Assembly (NCBI GenBank): GCA_017543335.1
Contig: JAFYGE010000004.1
Coordinates: 1 to 59,887 of the forward strand
Reading direction: 5' to 3'
Length of the DNA: 59,887 nucleotides
From: Ruminococcus sp.
Lineage (GTDB): Bacteria; Bacillota; Clostridia; Oscillospirales; Ruminococcaceae
In this document: positions 17,829 to 27,039 of the stretch, piece after piece
Numbering within the stretch: the first letter of the stretch is position 1
How the letters are laid out: each line of letters starts with the position of its first letter
Notes under the pieces: generated by a model
Told to the model about the DNA's origin: nothing
What the model saw: the letters and a program-made list of their open reading frames with translations, nothing else
Databases searched by the model: none
Made by a program: the position numbers and the translations under genes

Positions 17829-18281
17829 ATGGATTCTAATACATGGCGTAATATATCTTATATACTTCTTATATCCGGTATCGTCTTTCTGATACTGACC
17901 ATTATTCTGGCTATTAAATTTCAGCTGCTATCTATGATAAAAGCTGAACTTAACCATAAAAAGAAAAAGACAAACTCAGATAACAGAGATTACTTTGAAT
18001 ATGTTGAAAACAAAAACAGAAACAATATCGAAGCTATCTCCGGCTCTGAACGTACAGGCTTCACTGAAAAAACAACAGCCGCAAGAAAAGCTGTTCCGCC
18101 GCCGGTAGTTGATGAAACTCCGGCAACGGTAGTTATATCGTCGGCAAAGAAAAAAGTGCAGCCTGCTAACATCGCCGCTACAGTTTTGACCAGACGAAAT
18201 ACTGAGCAGGATGAAAATGAATTCATAATAACCGAAAATATCATCGTTATACACGGTGATCCCGACATCGTTTCTGTCTGA
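17829..18281 (+). CDS. Small single-pass membrane protein with threonine motifs
   Basis: 150 residues. A short polar N-terminus, a hydrophobic segment (about 10-32) and a long charged tail, probably cytoplasmic since KAELNHKKKKT follows the membrane span. The tail has PATVVIS (T100) and AATVLTRR (T118), close to the SSATVVRSRR and SSRTVMVSRRR segments of the FHA protein; these could be phosphothreonine docking sites. It has no named family that I recognise. It lies 10 bases after the kinase gene and is likely a membrane partner or substrate of the kinase. Confidence 0.75.
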   Translation: MDSNTWRNISYILLISGIVFLILTIILAIKFQLLSMIKAELNHKKKKTNSDNRDYFEYVENKNRNNIEAISGSERTGFTEKTTAARKAVPPPVVDETPATVVISSAKKKVQPANIAATVLTRRNTEQDENEFIITENIIVIHGDPDIVSV

Positions 18282-18345
18282 TATACCGCAAACAGAAACT
18301 CGCTTATCAAATCATATATCACTTAAAGGGTGGGTGTATTTATTT

Positions 18346-21300
18346 ATGGAGCAAAAAAAACATATGCTTAGAAAGACCGCTGCTTTTGCTGCTGCACTTT
18401 CTTTTCTGTCTGCAACCAATCTGAACATATTGAATTCAGCTGCTGAATCATCAACTGTTAAAAAGCAGGCAATAGCTTCAACTGTAAAGGAGCTTAACAA
18501 TAATGTGTCATCTGCACAGTCAGAGCAGACCCCAAGTGCAGGCACTACAAAATCTACTACTACTACAACAACTACTACCAGCACAACTACCACTACAACA
18601 ACTACTGTACCGGTCACAAAGTCGGCTGAAATTCATGTAGATATTGATGTAAACGGCGATTTCAACACTAAAAATAATACTATAAATAATCTTACAGATC
18701 ATTATGCATCAGAACTGCAAAAAAATATTGCAGGTTTATCACCATATATTTCTGTCGGCACAAAAAGCAGCTCATGGATTGGCTATCCTCATGATACTGT
18801 CACCATTACTTATCCTGAAAAACTTGAAGGCACAATTAAGAATAGGATAAACAATTTAAAGGTCGAAAAAATTGAGAATGAAACATATTATGCATACGGA
18901 TATAGCATTGAACATGAACAGTGGGAGTATAAACGCTATTATAAACTTGACGACCATTCTGATTATGTAAGCTTTAATATCCCTAACACTAATTTAAAGA
19001 TAAAAGATAATGTCTCTTATGTCAGCGAGGACTATGAATTTTCAAACAACTCTTTCACTGTCGAAAAAAGAGAATATTATCTTGATGATTTCCACGGTAT
19101 AAAACCGACCGGAAAAGTTACACTAAATTACCTGACTATAAATCTTAACGGAAAAGACCATAAGGTAAAGGCAGCAAAAGTTACTATCAATATAAACCTT
19201 AAAAACTGCAACATTGACAATAAAGATAAAATGACCTATACATTTGAGTGGCAGGAATTAGGCTCGAAATATGTCACTATAACAGCTGATAATGCCAACA
19301 ATCTTATTATAAATGATAAATGGGATAATCCTACTAAACTAAACGGAAATAATGTTACTGCCTCACTTTTTGACTTAATAAAAAAATATACCGATTACTA
19401 TGCAGACACAAATACCGATCCGCTGCCTAAAAATGGTGATATCACCTTTAATATTTACGCATCACCAAGCGAGATAGGTGCTCAGCGTATATTCCAGAAT
19501 AGTAAAGGTGTAGAAGATACTTCATTAGAAGATACATATTCCTACAAGGTCAATCAGAATGACAAGATAACCGTTCCATATGTTGTTAACAAAAAAGGAA
19601 AAAATTACTACTTAACGAGAGAAAGATCATATATCCTCAAAAATGTCAACCTACCAGACACCGGTGAAGATTCTCCAAATCGTGAATATCTTTCATCAGA
19701 AACTTTTTCGGCGACAGAAATATGCAGCAATTTATTTTCAAATGACAGCCAAAGCTACTGTACTATAGATGCTCACGAGGATAAAAACAACTTTTTTGTT
19801 GAACTCCAATACAGAGAATTCCCGGATACAGAAAGTATAGATTCTGATCCTCTGATAGAGTTATTCGCAAACAGTCTGAACGGTACTATCAATGATGATG
19901 TTATCTTCGCAAAAAGACCTGCTCCGACCGGTGATGATAATAAAAGAACAATATCTTTAAATCTTCCGGGATATGCCGGTCATGAAATAATAATAGTGGA
20001 CGATGACAATAACAGCTCATCTGTAACGGTAAAGGCTGATGCAACTGATGCTGCTGTCGGAAAAGCTGTATATGAAGTTAAGGACGATACTAAATTCGTA
20101 AAAGTTGTCCTCGTAAAGAAGATCGGCAATAAAGACGTTCCTGTCGATACTCAGCCTTTCTTCGTCTACTTCGATGACCACCAGCCTGAAATTAAAATAA
20201 AAAACAATCCTAATAAATGGTCAAATGAAAATAATTACAAAATCGATTTCACTGTAAATGATGAGGACGACCTCTCTTCTGTGCATCCGCTTTTCTATGC
20301 AGATGCAGAAAAAATAAAGAAGCTCGAAGAACTAAAAGCTATCAAATATATCAGCATCCTCGAACAAAAAGGCCGTTCTGACGATCCGCTGATAACCTAT
20401 GAGCATAGATTCAATATCCCTGACGGTATAGATGATACGGTAGGTCAATATACTTTATCTGAAGCAGCATCTCAGGAAGGTAAAAATGAACTCAATGTAA
20501 AGCTCATAAAGCAGCTCGACGAAGACGAAAAGCCATATTTTACTGCCGAATTTTCTATGGCAGACAGTGAAGCCAAAGGTTACAGAGGTCATGTATATAT
20601 CTATGCAGCATCTGATTCCGGTATCCCTGAAAGCTTTGTGACCTCGGACAAAAAAACAGAACAGCAGGTAATGATCGATATCGCTGCCCCTACAGTTACA
20701 AGCATAACCGCAGCTGTTGAAGATAGTGACGAAAACATAGAAAAATATATAGAAAACGGTAAGAATATCAAGATAAAAGCTATAGCGACAGATAAATATG
20801 AAGACTATCCATACTGCGGTGTTGATAAGATAACCTATCACTTCAATGGTCAGGATATTATTAAAGAAAAAGATAAAATTAATGAAGAAGCAAGATTTAT
20901 TGTCAACACCGATAACTGTAACGATATTATAACGATAACAGCAAGTGACGGTGTCGGAAATTCTGATGTTTTCTATTACTGCAATGATCCGGAAAACGGT
21001 AATGTTACAAAGGATATATCAAAAGCTGAAAGAATAGTAGTTGATAACATTTCTCCTGCAAAGCCGGAATTAAAGGCAAAAAATGCCGATTACTCAGATA
21101 ATGGCAAAAACTGGTATAAAGAATATACAAATATACTCATCAAAGCAGAGGATGAAGGCGAAACCGCAAATATTTCAAACATAGCTGAACTCAGATTCAT
21201 TTTCAATAACATTGAAAAGAACATCACTGCTGCTGAACTTTGTGATCCGGATAATAACGGTTTCTCTTCAGCTGATATACTTGTAAGTGAACTCGCAAAA

Positions 21301-24300
21301 GAGGATTCCTGCTATCTGCACTTTGTTCAGGATGAAAATAACAGCTCAAGATACCTGCCATACCTCAGAGACAATAATTATCCTTCAGTAAATATCAAGC
21401 TCACCGATTCTCCTATTGATATTTATAATGACGGAAAATTTGAGTTGAAAATGAAGACCGTGGATAATGCCAAAAACGAAAGCGAATTTTCTTCTATAGA
21501 ATTCTTTATCGATAATAACGCTCCGACTTCCGACGGAATTTTTGAAAAGGGAAATGAAGAACACAGCGAAAATGTTGACGGCTCGATACATATGTATAAA
21601 TACGGTACTTTCAGCAACCACAGAATACAGATAAAAGTCCCTGTTTCTGACGGTCAGGGTACTGTACCTACATCAGGCTACCGTGACGCCTGCCTCACAG
21701 TAATCAAAAAAGACGGCTCTCAGGTATCATTCTTCTCTAAGAGATTTGACCATGATTCCGTTATCTTTGAACTGCCGGATACTCTGAATGAAAACGAAGT
21801 TTTCTCCGGCACTATGGAAATGTACGTTACCGATAATGTCGGAAACCGCTCAGTTTCAACTAAACTTGTATCACCTGAGCCTGACAGCAGCGAAGTTCTC
21901 ATACTCGAAAGAGTTGCTCCTGTTATCCCTGATGCTCCTGAGCTGAAAGGCAATGACCGCTATATAAACAGCGAAGGTCAGATATGGTTCAGCAGTGACA
22001 TTACTCTAAACTATAATATTTCCGATGCTGATTCAGGTCTTGCAAGAGTGAATATAGTGAGAACTCATGAGGGCGAAGCTCCTGAAGCTCATCTGACTAA
22101 TGAGTATATCCACAAAGCTGTTATCACACAGAGCAATGTCCATACTGCATCTACTGCTGACGGCAAAGACGGAAAATTCGACTTCAATGTCTACGCAGAG
22201 GACAACGCAGGCAACCGCTCGGAAAATTCATTCACTGTATATAAGGATACTTCAACACCTTATATTTACTCGTTCAGCTTCTCAGGACTTGTAAAGAACA
22301 GCGACAGCGAGATATGGTTCAATAAAGCTCCGGCTAAATACGGACACTTCCATAACAGCGATTATATAATGACCGTAACTGTAAAAGATGACCTCGGAGC
22401 AAGCTCCGGTATAAAGAATATTTACTGCGAGCTCTATAATGATGACGGTTCATTGTTCAGGTCTTATGTATTCGATGCTTCATCATTCAGAAGTACAGGC
22501 GAGGCTGATACCTATTCTGCTGATTTCATAGTACCTGAGGGATTCAAGGGCGATATAAGAGCATGGGCTGTCGATAATGTAGCTCATGAATCACAGAAAG
22601 CTTCACCTAACGGATTTATCTCAGAGAACAAAAATAATCACGATAACGCTTCATACAGCCATGTGACTATAACTCTGCCTTCAACTGCAAAACGTGATAC
22701 AAGCGGCAGACCTCTCTATAATCAGAACGTTGAAGCTAAGATAGAGATCACCGATCTGCACTCCGGTATCGAGCAGATACGCTGGAGAACTTCCGATTCT
22801 CAGAACTGGATGGACCTTAGAATAGACGCTAACGGAAATATCAGCGGAAACACTGAGGGCTGGGAAATACAGAAAAACGACAGGAATATCATCCAGAGCA
22901 TTTCTAAAAATATCATCGTATCAAAAGATGCTAACGACGATTTCATTCAGGTCGCTATGAAGGATAATTCCCAGAATATATCCGAAGCAGAGGCAAGATT
23001 CAGCATTGATAAGCATAAGCCTGTCATAGCAGTTTCCGGAATCGAAAAGTCGGATCAGGTAAAATATTACAACACCCATAAAACTGCTCATGTTGTTATT
23101 TCTGAGCGAAATTTCGATTCTCCTTCTGTAAACGGAACTGTAGATACAAGATTTGCTGACGATAATAGTACTGATAAGAATTCAGACCAGTTCAGACATA
23201 CAAGAGACCTTCCATTCAATTCCGACGGACGTTACAACCTTAACATAACTGATACTGACCTCGCAGGAAATACCTCAGATACCTATGCATCCGGTACATT
23301 CGTTATCGATACTATTGCTCCGAAAGCATCTGTAACTGTAAGAAAAGACGACGGAGTCATAGTTGCAAACGGAAAGAATACCTACATTGAAAGTCCGGCA
23401 CAGGCAACTGTAGTTATCGATGAAGTTAATTTCGACCCGAATCTCGTCAGCATAACCATAAACGGCAAAGCGTTCGCACCAAGCGGTTGGAGCGGTACAA
23501 ATTCTCATTCCGCTTCTATTCCTGTAAGCTACTTTACAAATGACGGCTCATACACTATCTCTGTATCCGGTAAGGACCTCGCAGGAAATACTCTGAAAAC
23601 TACTGCCGTTTCGTTTACTGTAGATAAAAAAGAGCCTGAAATAAATATCACAGGCGTATCCTCAGCTAATAAGGACACTGTTGCTCCTGTTGTCAATATC
23701 AAGGACAGCAACCTTGATTCTCAGAACGTAAAAGTATACAGAAATGGTCAGCCGCTGAAGCTCACTACAGAAAATAACGGTCAGACAGCTAAATACGATG
23801 TCGACGGCAGCGGCAGCTTCATCACTGCTAACTGGGTAGAGGAAAAGGACAACAAGGATATCAAAAAGAAACTCGTATTCGATAACTTCCCGACTGATGA
23901 GGTTTTCGACGGCTCTTACAGAATTGAAGTTGAAACTGCTGATAAAGCTGAAAACACATCTTCTGAAAAGCTCGAATTTACTGTAAACAGACACGGCTCT
24001 GTATTTGCGGTGCAGAATGCGGAGGATATAAACGGAAAATATCTCAATAAAGCTCCAACTATCGTCATAACAGAGCGAAATGTAGACAAGCATAACTCCG
24101 ATTCTGAAATAATCATAATAGTCGATAAGGGCTCAAATACAGTAAAGCTCACAGGCAGTCAGTATGAAGTTTCCGAGCCTGTAGCTTTATCGGATAATTC
24201 AGGATATGAGTACACATACACTATCCTTCCGGAAGTATTCGATCAGGACCTTAACTACAACATCTCTATACAGTCAGTCGACGCTGCCGGAAATAAGAAC

Positions 24301-24741
24301 GTAAGCTCCGGAAGAGGTGCTGAGGTAAGCTTTGACCTCGATACTCAGGAACCTGAGTTCAAGTGCGACGGTCTCTCGGATAAAGCGGAATTCAGAGAAT
24401 CCGAAAAGGAATTCAGAATCAATGTAAACGAGAGAATAAAGCATATCAAAGTTACTACAAGCAGCGACGAAGTTCTTCTTGATATAGATCCGGAAGACGG
24501 AGAAAACAGCTATGTATTCAAGATACCGGCTTCAAACAGCTCCCGTGACCTTACTATAGAACTTACAGACCTCGCCGGCAATACTACCGTAAAAACATAC
24601 AGCGATCTGCTTATTACAGAAAATGTCGCTCTTTATATGATGCATAAATCATGGGTAAAGATCACCGGTATATCAGTACTCGCAGGTCTTGGTGCAATAG
24701 GCGGACTGCTGTTCGTAAGAAAAAAGAGAAAGAATAGATGA
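18346..24741 (+). CDS. Giant Ig-like repeat surface protein
   Basis: About 2132 residues from the ATG at 18346; an in-frame ATG 90 bases upstream overlaps the previous gene and has no signal sequence. The chosen N-terminus MEQKKHMLRKTAAFAAALSF is a signal peptide. A Thr-rich stretch follows, then many beta-rich repeats of about 90-110 residues that close with D-x-AGN-type motifs (VDAAGNKN, TDLAGNTS, KDLAGNTL), the hallmark of bacterial Ig-like modules. The C-terminus has one membrane span (about WVKITGISVLAGLGAIGGLL) and a KKRKNR stop-transfer tail; no LPxTG is seen. It would reach across the cell wall. Its place within a secretion operon suggests a wall conduit, receptor or effector display arm (inference). 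Confidence 0.88.
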   Translation: MEQKKHMLRKTAAFAAALSFLSATNLNILNSAAESSTVKKQAIASTVKELNNNVSSAQSEQTPSAGTTKSTTTTTTTTSTTTTTTTTVPVTKSAEIHVDIDVNGDFNTKNNTINNLTDHYASELQKNIAGLSPYISVGTKSSSWIGYPHDTVTITYPEKLEGTIKNRINNLKVEKIENETYYAYGYSIEHEQWEYKRYYKLDDHSDYVSFNIPNTNLKIKDNVSYVSEDYEFSNNSFTVEKREYYLDDFHGIKPTGKVTLNYLTINLNGKDHKVKAAKVTININLKNCNIDNKDKMTYTFEWQELGSKYVTITADNANNLIINDKWDNPTKLNGNNVTASLFDLIKKYTDYYADTNTDPLPKNGDITFNIYASPSEIGAQRIFQNSKGVEDTSLEDTYSYKVNQNDKITVPYVVNKKGKNYYLTRERSYILKNVNLPDTGEDSPNREYLSSETFSATEICSNLFSNDSQSYCTIDAHEDKNNFFVELQYREFPDTESIDSDPLIELFANSLNGTINDDVIFAKRPAPTGDDNKRTISLNLPGYAGHEIIIVDDDNNSSSVTVKADATDAAVGKAVYEVKDDTKFVKVVLVKKIGNKDVPVDTQPFFVYFDDHQPEIKIKNNPNKWSNENNYKIDFTVNDEDDLSSVHPLFYADAEKIKKLEELKAIKYISILEQKGRSDDPLITYEHRFNIPDGIDDTVGQYTLSEAASQEGKNELNVKLIKQLDEDEKPYFTAEFSMADSEAKGYRGHVYIYAASDSGIPESFVTSDKKTEQQVMIDIAAPTVTSITAAVEDSDENIEKYIENGKNIKIKAIATDKYEDYPYCGVDKITYHFNGQDIIKEKDKINEEARFIVNTDNCNDIITITASDGVGNSDVFYYCNDPENGNVTKDISKAERIVVDNISPAKPELKAKNADYSDNGKNWYKEYTNILIKAEDEGETANISNIAELRFIFNNIEKNITAAELCDPDNNGFSSADILVSELAKEDSCYLHFVQDENNSSRYLPYLRDNNYPSVNIKLTDSPIDIYNDGKFELKMKTVDNAKNESEFSSIEFFIDNNAPTSDGIFEKGNEEHSENVDGSIHMYKYGTFSNHRIQIKVPVSDGQGTVPTSGYRDACLTVIKKDGSQVSFFSKRFDHDSVIFELPDTLNENEVFSGTMEMYVTDNVGNRSVSTKLVSPEPDSSEVLILERVAPVIPDAPELKGNDRYINSEGQIWFSSDITLNYNISDADSGLARVNIVRTHEGEAPEAHLTNEYIHKAVITQSNVHTASTADGKDGKFDFNVYAEDNAGNRSENSFTVYKDTSTPYIYSFSFSGLVKNSDSEIWFNKAPAKYGHFHNSDYIMTVTVKDDLGASSGIKNIYCELYNDDGSLFRSYVFDASSFRSTGEADTYSADFIVPEGFKGDIRAWAVDNVAHESQKASPNGFISENKNNHDNASYSHVTITLPSTAKRDTSGRPLYNQNVEAKIEITDLHSGIEQIRWRTSDSQNWMDLRIDANGNISGNTEGWEIQKNDRNIIQSISKNIIVSKDANDDFIQVAMKDNSQNISEAEARFSIDKHKPVIAVSGIEKSDQVKYYNTHKTAHVVISERNFDSPSVNGTVDTRFADDNSTDKNSDQFRHTRDLPFNSDGRYNLNITDTDLAGNTSDTYASGTFVIDTIAPKASVTVRKDDGVIVANGKNTYIESPAQATVVIDEVNFDPNLVSITINGKAFAPSGWSGTNSHSASIPVSYFTNDGSYTISVSGKDLAGNTLKTTAVSFTVDKKEPEINITGVSSANKDTVAPVVNIKDSNLDSQNVKVYRNGQPLKLTTENNGQTAKYDVDGSGSFITANWVEEKDNKDIKKKLVFDNFPTDEVFDGSYRIEVETADKAENTSSEKLEFTVNRHGSVFAVQNAEDINGKYLNKAPTIVITERNVDKHNSDSEIIIIVDKGSNTVKLTGSQYEVSEPVALSDNSGYEYTYTILPEVFDQDLNYNISIQSVDAAGNKNVSSGRGAEVSFDLDTQEPEFKCDGLSDKAEFRESEKEFRINVNERIKHIKVTTSSDEVLLDIDPEDGENSYVFKIPASNSSRDLTIELTDLAGNTTVKTYSDLLITENVALYMMHKSWVKITGISVLAGLGAIGGLLFVRKKRKNR

Positions 24742-24754
24742 TACAGGTGATATA

Positions 24755-25687
24755 ATGTTAAATTTCAATAAACTGAAAAATAAAGAAATGATTACCGGAC
24801 ATGATGTCGGAAAATTGATAATCTGCAATGATATATATTCATATGCCGTACAGTCCGGAGCCGATCAGTACAAGGAATTTACCCCTGTAACTCAGGAAGA
24901 ACTGGATGTACTCATAGATAGGATAGATACCTATGAGGAGGCAGATATACTTGAATGCTATGTGCAGCTGCAAAATTTTATCAAATATGCTCAGGCTATG
25001 TCATATGCTTACAATCAGCAGGCACAGAACGGCTTCTGCCGTCTGCTGATGTATATGACTCAGGCACAGCAGGTAGAACACGCAAGACGTATGATAGAGC
25101 TTCTGCCTATGATAATGACCAACTCACAGTTCAGCGAAATGAAAAATCCCGGTGAACTCGCAAGACTAAGGGGAGTGGCTGTCGTTGCGGACAGCTTCCC
25201 GTGCCGTCCTAAGTGCCTTGATGCTGACGACCACTTCATCGAACCGGAAATAGACTGCTTCCAGGAAATGATGAGCCTTGAACATTCGGAAACTATGGAA
25301 AATAAAATAGCTTATTTCCGCAACGACCTCATGCTTAAAGGTCTGGAGTATCAGAATGCCTATAATAAGCTGTTCGAGCTTATCGCAGAAAGAATAGATA
25401 TACCTGAGTTCACGGTCTTCTGTACCGATACCGGCGAGATCATTAAACAGATCGAAGAATTCAATGCTCAACGTGCTGATATGGAAAACGAGATCTCCGG
25501 TGAAGGTGAAGAATACGAAAATAAAAAAAGAATACTGAAAAAAGTGTTCATGCCTATCGACCTGAATGAAATAAGAATAACGGAAGAAGCTGTAAAAAAA
25601 GTCAGAGAAAAGCTCGACGATATTAGAATATTCCGTACTTCTGTAAATGACCTTGTAAAGCTTCTCCTGCCTGATAGGAGGACATGA
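24755..25687 (+). CDS. Unknown protein of the T7SS-like locus
   Basis: 310 residues, acidic, without signal peptide or membrane segment. It is mainly helical, with coiled-coil propensity near 230-260 (AQRADMENEISGEGEEYENK). Features include MITGHDVGKLIICNDIYSYA near the start and a Q/M-rich helical middle (AQQVEHARRMIELLPMIM). I recognise no family. It begins 13 bases after the giant surface protein and its stop overlaps the start of the Rep-like gene, so it is part of the operon. A cytosolic chaperone or adaptor is possible but unproven. Confidence 0.8.
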   Translation: MLNFNKLKNKEMITGHDVGKLIICNDIYSYAVQSGADQYKEFTPVTQEELDVLIDRIDTYEEADILECYVQLQNFIKYAQAMSYAYNQQAQNGFCRLLMYMTQAQQVEHARRMIELLPMIMTNSQFSEMKNPGELARLRGVAVVADSFPCRPKCLDADDHFIEPEIDCFQEMMSLEHSETMENKIAYFRNDLMLKGLEYQNAYNKLFELIAERIDIPEFTVFCTDTGEIIKQIEEFNAQRADMENEISGEGEEYENKKRILKKVFMPIDLNEIRITEEAVKKVREKLDDIRIFRTSVNDLVKLLLPDRRT

Positions 25688-26658
25688 TGGGATACACAAA
25701 AGGTATCGACGGAACTTCATCGACCATCGGACAAGTTCTTGAAACTAATCTACAAGTAAATTCGGTTTCAAGAAATGCCTTTCGTATCATGAAGCAGTCC
25801 TCTGCTATGAACAAACTTTCAACTTTGAAAATAACAAAGAAAATGGCTTCCGGTACGGAAGATGAAGTTTGCATAGAAAAAGACAATCTGAAAATATCAT
25901 TTGAAAATCTCGCCGGTCTTGGAAACGGACTAAAAACTACTACTCACCGGCTCGCAGATGCACTTATGATAAAATTCACGGAACTCGGCTCAAAAGAACA
26001 GATAGTAACTCTTTCGCTCGACGAGTATATGAGACTTTGTGAGCTGAAAAATACTACAGAGATGCGAAAGCAGGTAAACTCCGACCTGAAAACGCTCCTC
26101 AATATGCGTGTAAGCTTCCAGAAATCTTCAAACAGAGAACAGAGTATGCAGGACATCAGATTGTGTACCAATGTGAAGATAAAAAATAATATCATCTTCT
26201 TCACCTTCAGCGACGAATTCTTCATTATTATGAAGACTATGCCGGTGATGCCTTATCCGGAAAAACTATTCAGGATAAATCTGAAAAAGAATCCTAACAG
26301 CTATTACTTCCTGAAAAAAATTTCCGAGCATAAGAAGATGAACTATTTCAAGAAAAATGCCGATACTCTCAGCGTGAAAACTCTGCTGAGCTGTACTCCG
26401 GAGCTTCCCTCCTACGACGAGGTCGTCAATACCGACAGAGCTGTGGGAAGACGCATTATCGAACCGTTTGAAAGAGATATGAATGAGCTTTCTGACATCC
26501 TCAGGTGGGAATACTGCCACTCAAACGGCACTAAACTAAGCGACGATGAGCTCGTTAATTTCAATTACCACATCTTCTATGGACTGCTCATCAAGATAAA
26601 ATGGCGTGAATATCCTAAGCTTGAACGCAAGAAAAACAAAGTATCAAAAAGCAAATAA
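25687..26658 (+). CDS. Plasmid replication-initiator-like DNA-binding protein
   Basis: About 323 residues from the ATG at 25687, which is 5 bases after AGGAGG; the ATG at 25684 is too close. The core resembles winged-helix replication initiators of Firmicutes plasmids and mobile elements: a first block with DALMIKFTELG and LSLDEYM, then RINLKKNPNSYYFLKKISEH (about 196-215), LLSCTPELPSYDEV and RRIIEPFERDM (about 256-266), then ILRWEYCHSNG. The Arg/Lys-rich C-terminus KLERKKNKVSKSK fits nucleic-acid binding. No plasmid functions lie nearby and it sits inside a secretion operon, so use as a regulator is likelier than replication. Family assignment is from memory of the motif pattern. Confidence 0.6.
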   Translation: MGYTKGIDGTSSTIGQVLETNLQVNSVSRNAFRIMKQSSAMNKLSTLKITKKMASGTEDEVCIEKDNLKISFENLAGLGNGLKTTTHRLADALMIKFTELGSKEQIVTLSLDEYMRLCELKNTTEMRKQVNSDLKTLLNMRVSFQKSSNREQSMQDIRLCTNVKIKNNIIFFTFSDEFFIIMKTMPVMPYPEKLFRINLKKNPNSYYFLKKISEHKKMNYFKKNADTLSVKTLLSCTPELPSYDEVVNTDRAVGRRIIEPFERDMNELSDILRWEYCHSNGTKLSDDELVNFNYHIFYGLLIKIKWREYPKLERKKNKVSKSK

Positions 26659-26664
26659 GCTGTA

Positions 26665-26741
26665 AAGAACCTGTCAGCATGGCGTATCCGAAAGGCTTAG
26701 AACCTGTCTTCACAAGTAAGGTTCTTATCGCTGCTGACAGA
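26665..26741 (+). repeat. Structured intergenic element sharing a repeat with 46611-46676
   Basis: CTGTCAGCA (26671-26679) pairs with TGCTGACAG (26733-26741). Inside, AGAACCT (26699-26705) pairs with AGGTTCT around a 13-base loop. The 19-base AGAACCTGTCTTCACAAGT (26699-26717) recurs, with two inserted bases, upstream of the regulator gene at 46706. A T-rich run follows. It may be an attenuator or processing site between the Rep-like and YukD-like genes. Confidence 0.55.
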
Positions 26742-26765
26742 TTTATTTTTGTGAAAGGAGCTCTT

Positions 26766-27017
26766 ATGAATAAAATAATAGTTCAGGTCTATCTTCCTGC
26801 AAACGGAAAGACCTATGATATAAGACTTCCCGAAGATATGTATGTCCACGATGCTGCGGACATACTCGGCGACCTTTTTGCCGATGCTGCAAAAGGTCTT
26901 TACTGCAAGGGCGATGTAAATATACTCTGCTTCCTTGATAAGGGTGAAAGTCTTCCTCAGGACAAGACTCTTAAAGAACTTAATATCTGCAACCGTACAA
27001 AATTAATGTTCGTATAA
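26766..27017 (+). CDS. YukD/EsaB-like ubiquitin-fold protein of type VII secretion
   Basis: 83 residues from the ATG at 26766, preceded by AAAGGAG. An in-frame ATG at 26679 lies inside the structured element above and is rejected. The sequence MNKIIVQVYLPANGKTYDIR begins a beta-grasp, followed by a helix (ADILGDLFADAAKGLY) and the closing TLKELNICNRTKLMFV strand, matching the 80-residue YukD/EsaB ubiquitin-like proteins. It sits directly before EssC as yukD does before yukBA in Bacillus. It probably acts in the cytosol to regulate or assemble the machine. Confidence 0.85.
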   Translation: MNKIIVQVYLPANGKTYDIRLPEDMYVHDAADILGDLFADAAKGLYCKGDVNILCFLDKGESLPQDKTLKELNICNRTKLMFV

Positions 27018-27039
27018 TTCAATGTAAAGGAGTGAGATA

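Noticed and set aside
18256-18345. Upstream in-frame extension of the giant surface protein
   Set aside because: It overlaps the preceding gene and would bury the signal peptide; the ATG at 18346 gives a proper signal sequence.
18540-18615. ACT/ACA-rich tract read as a DNA tandem repeat
   Set aside because: It encodes a threonine-rich linker and varies in codon use; it is explained by the protein.
26679-26765. N-terminal extension of the YukD-like protein
   Set aside because: It runs through the structured intergenic element; the internal ATG has AAAGGAG and gives the family length.
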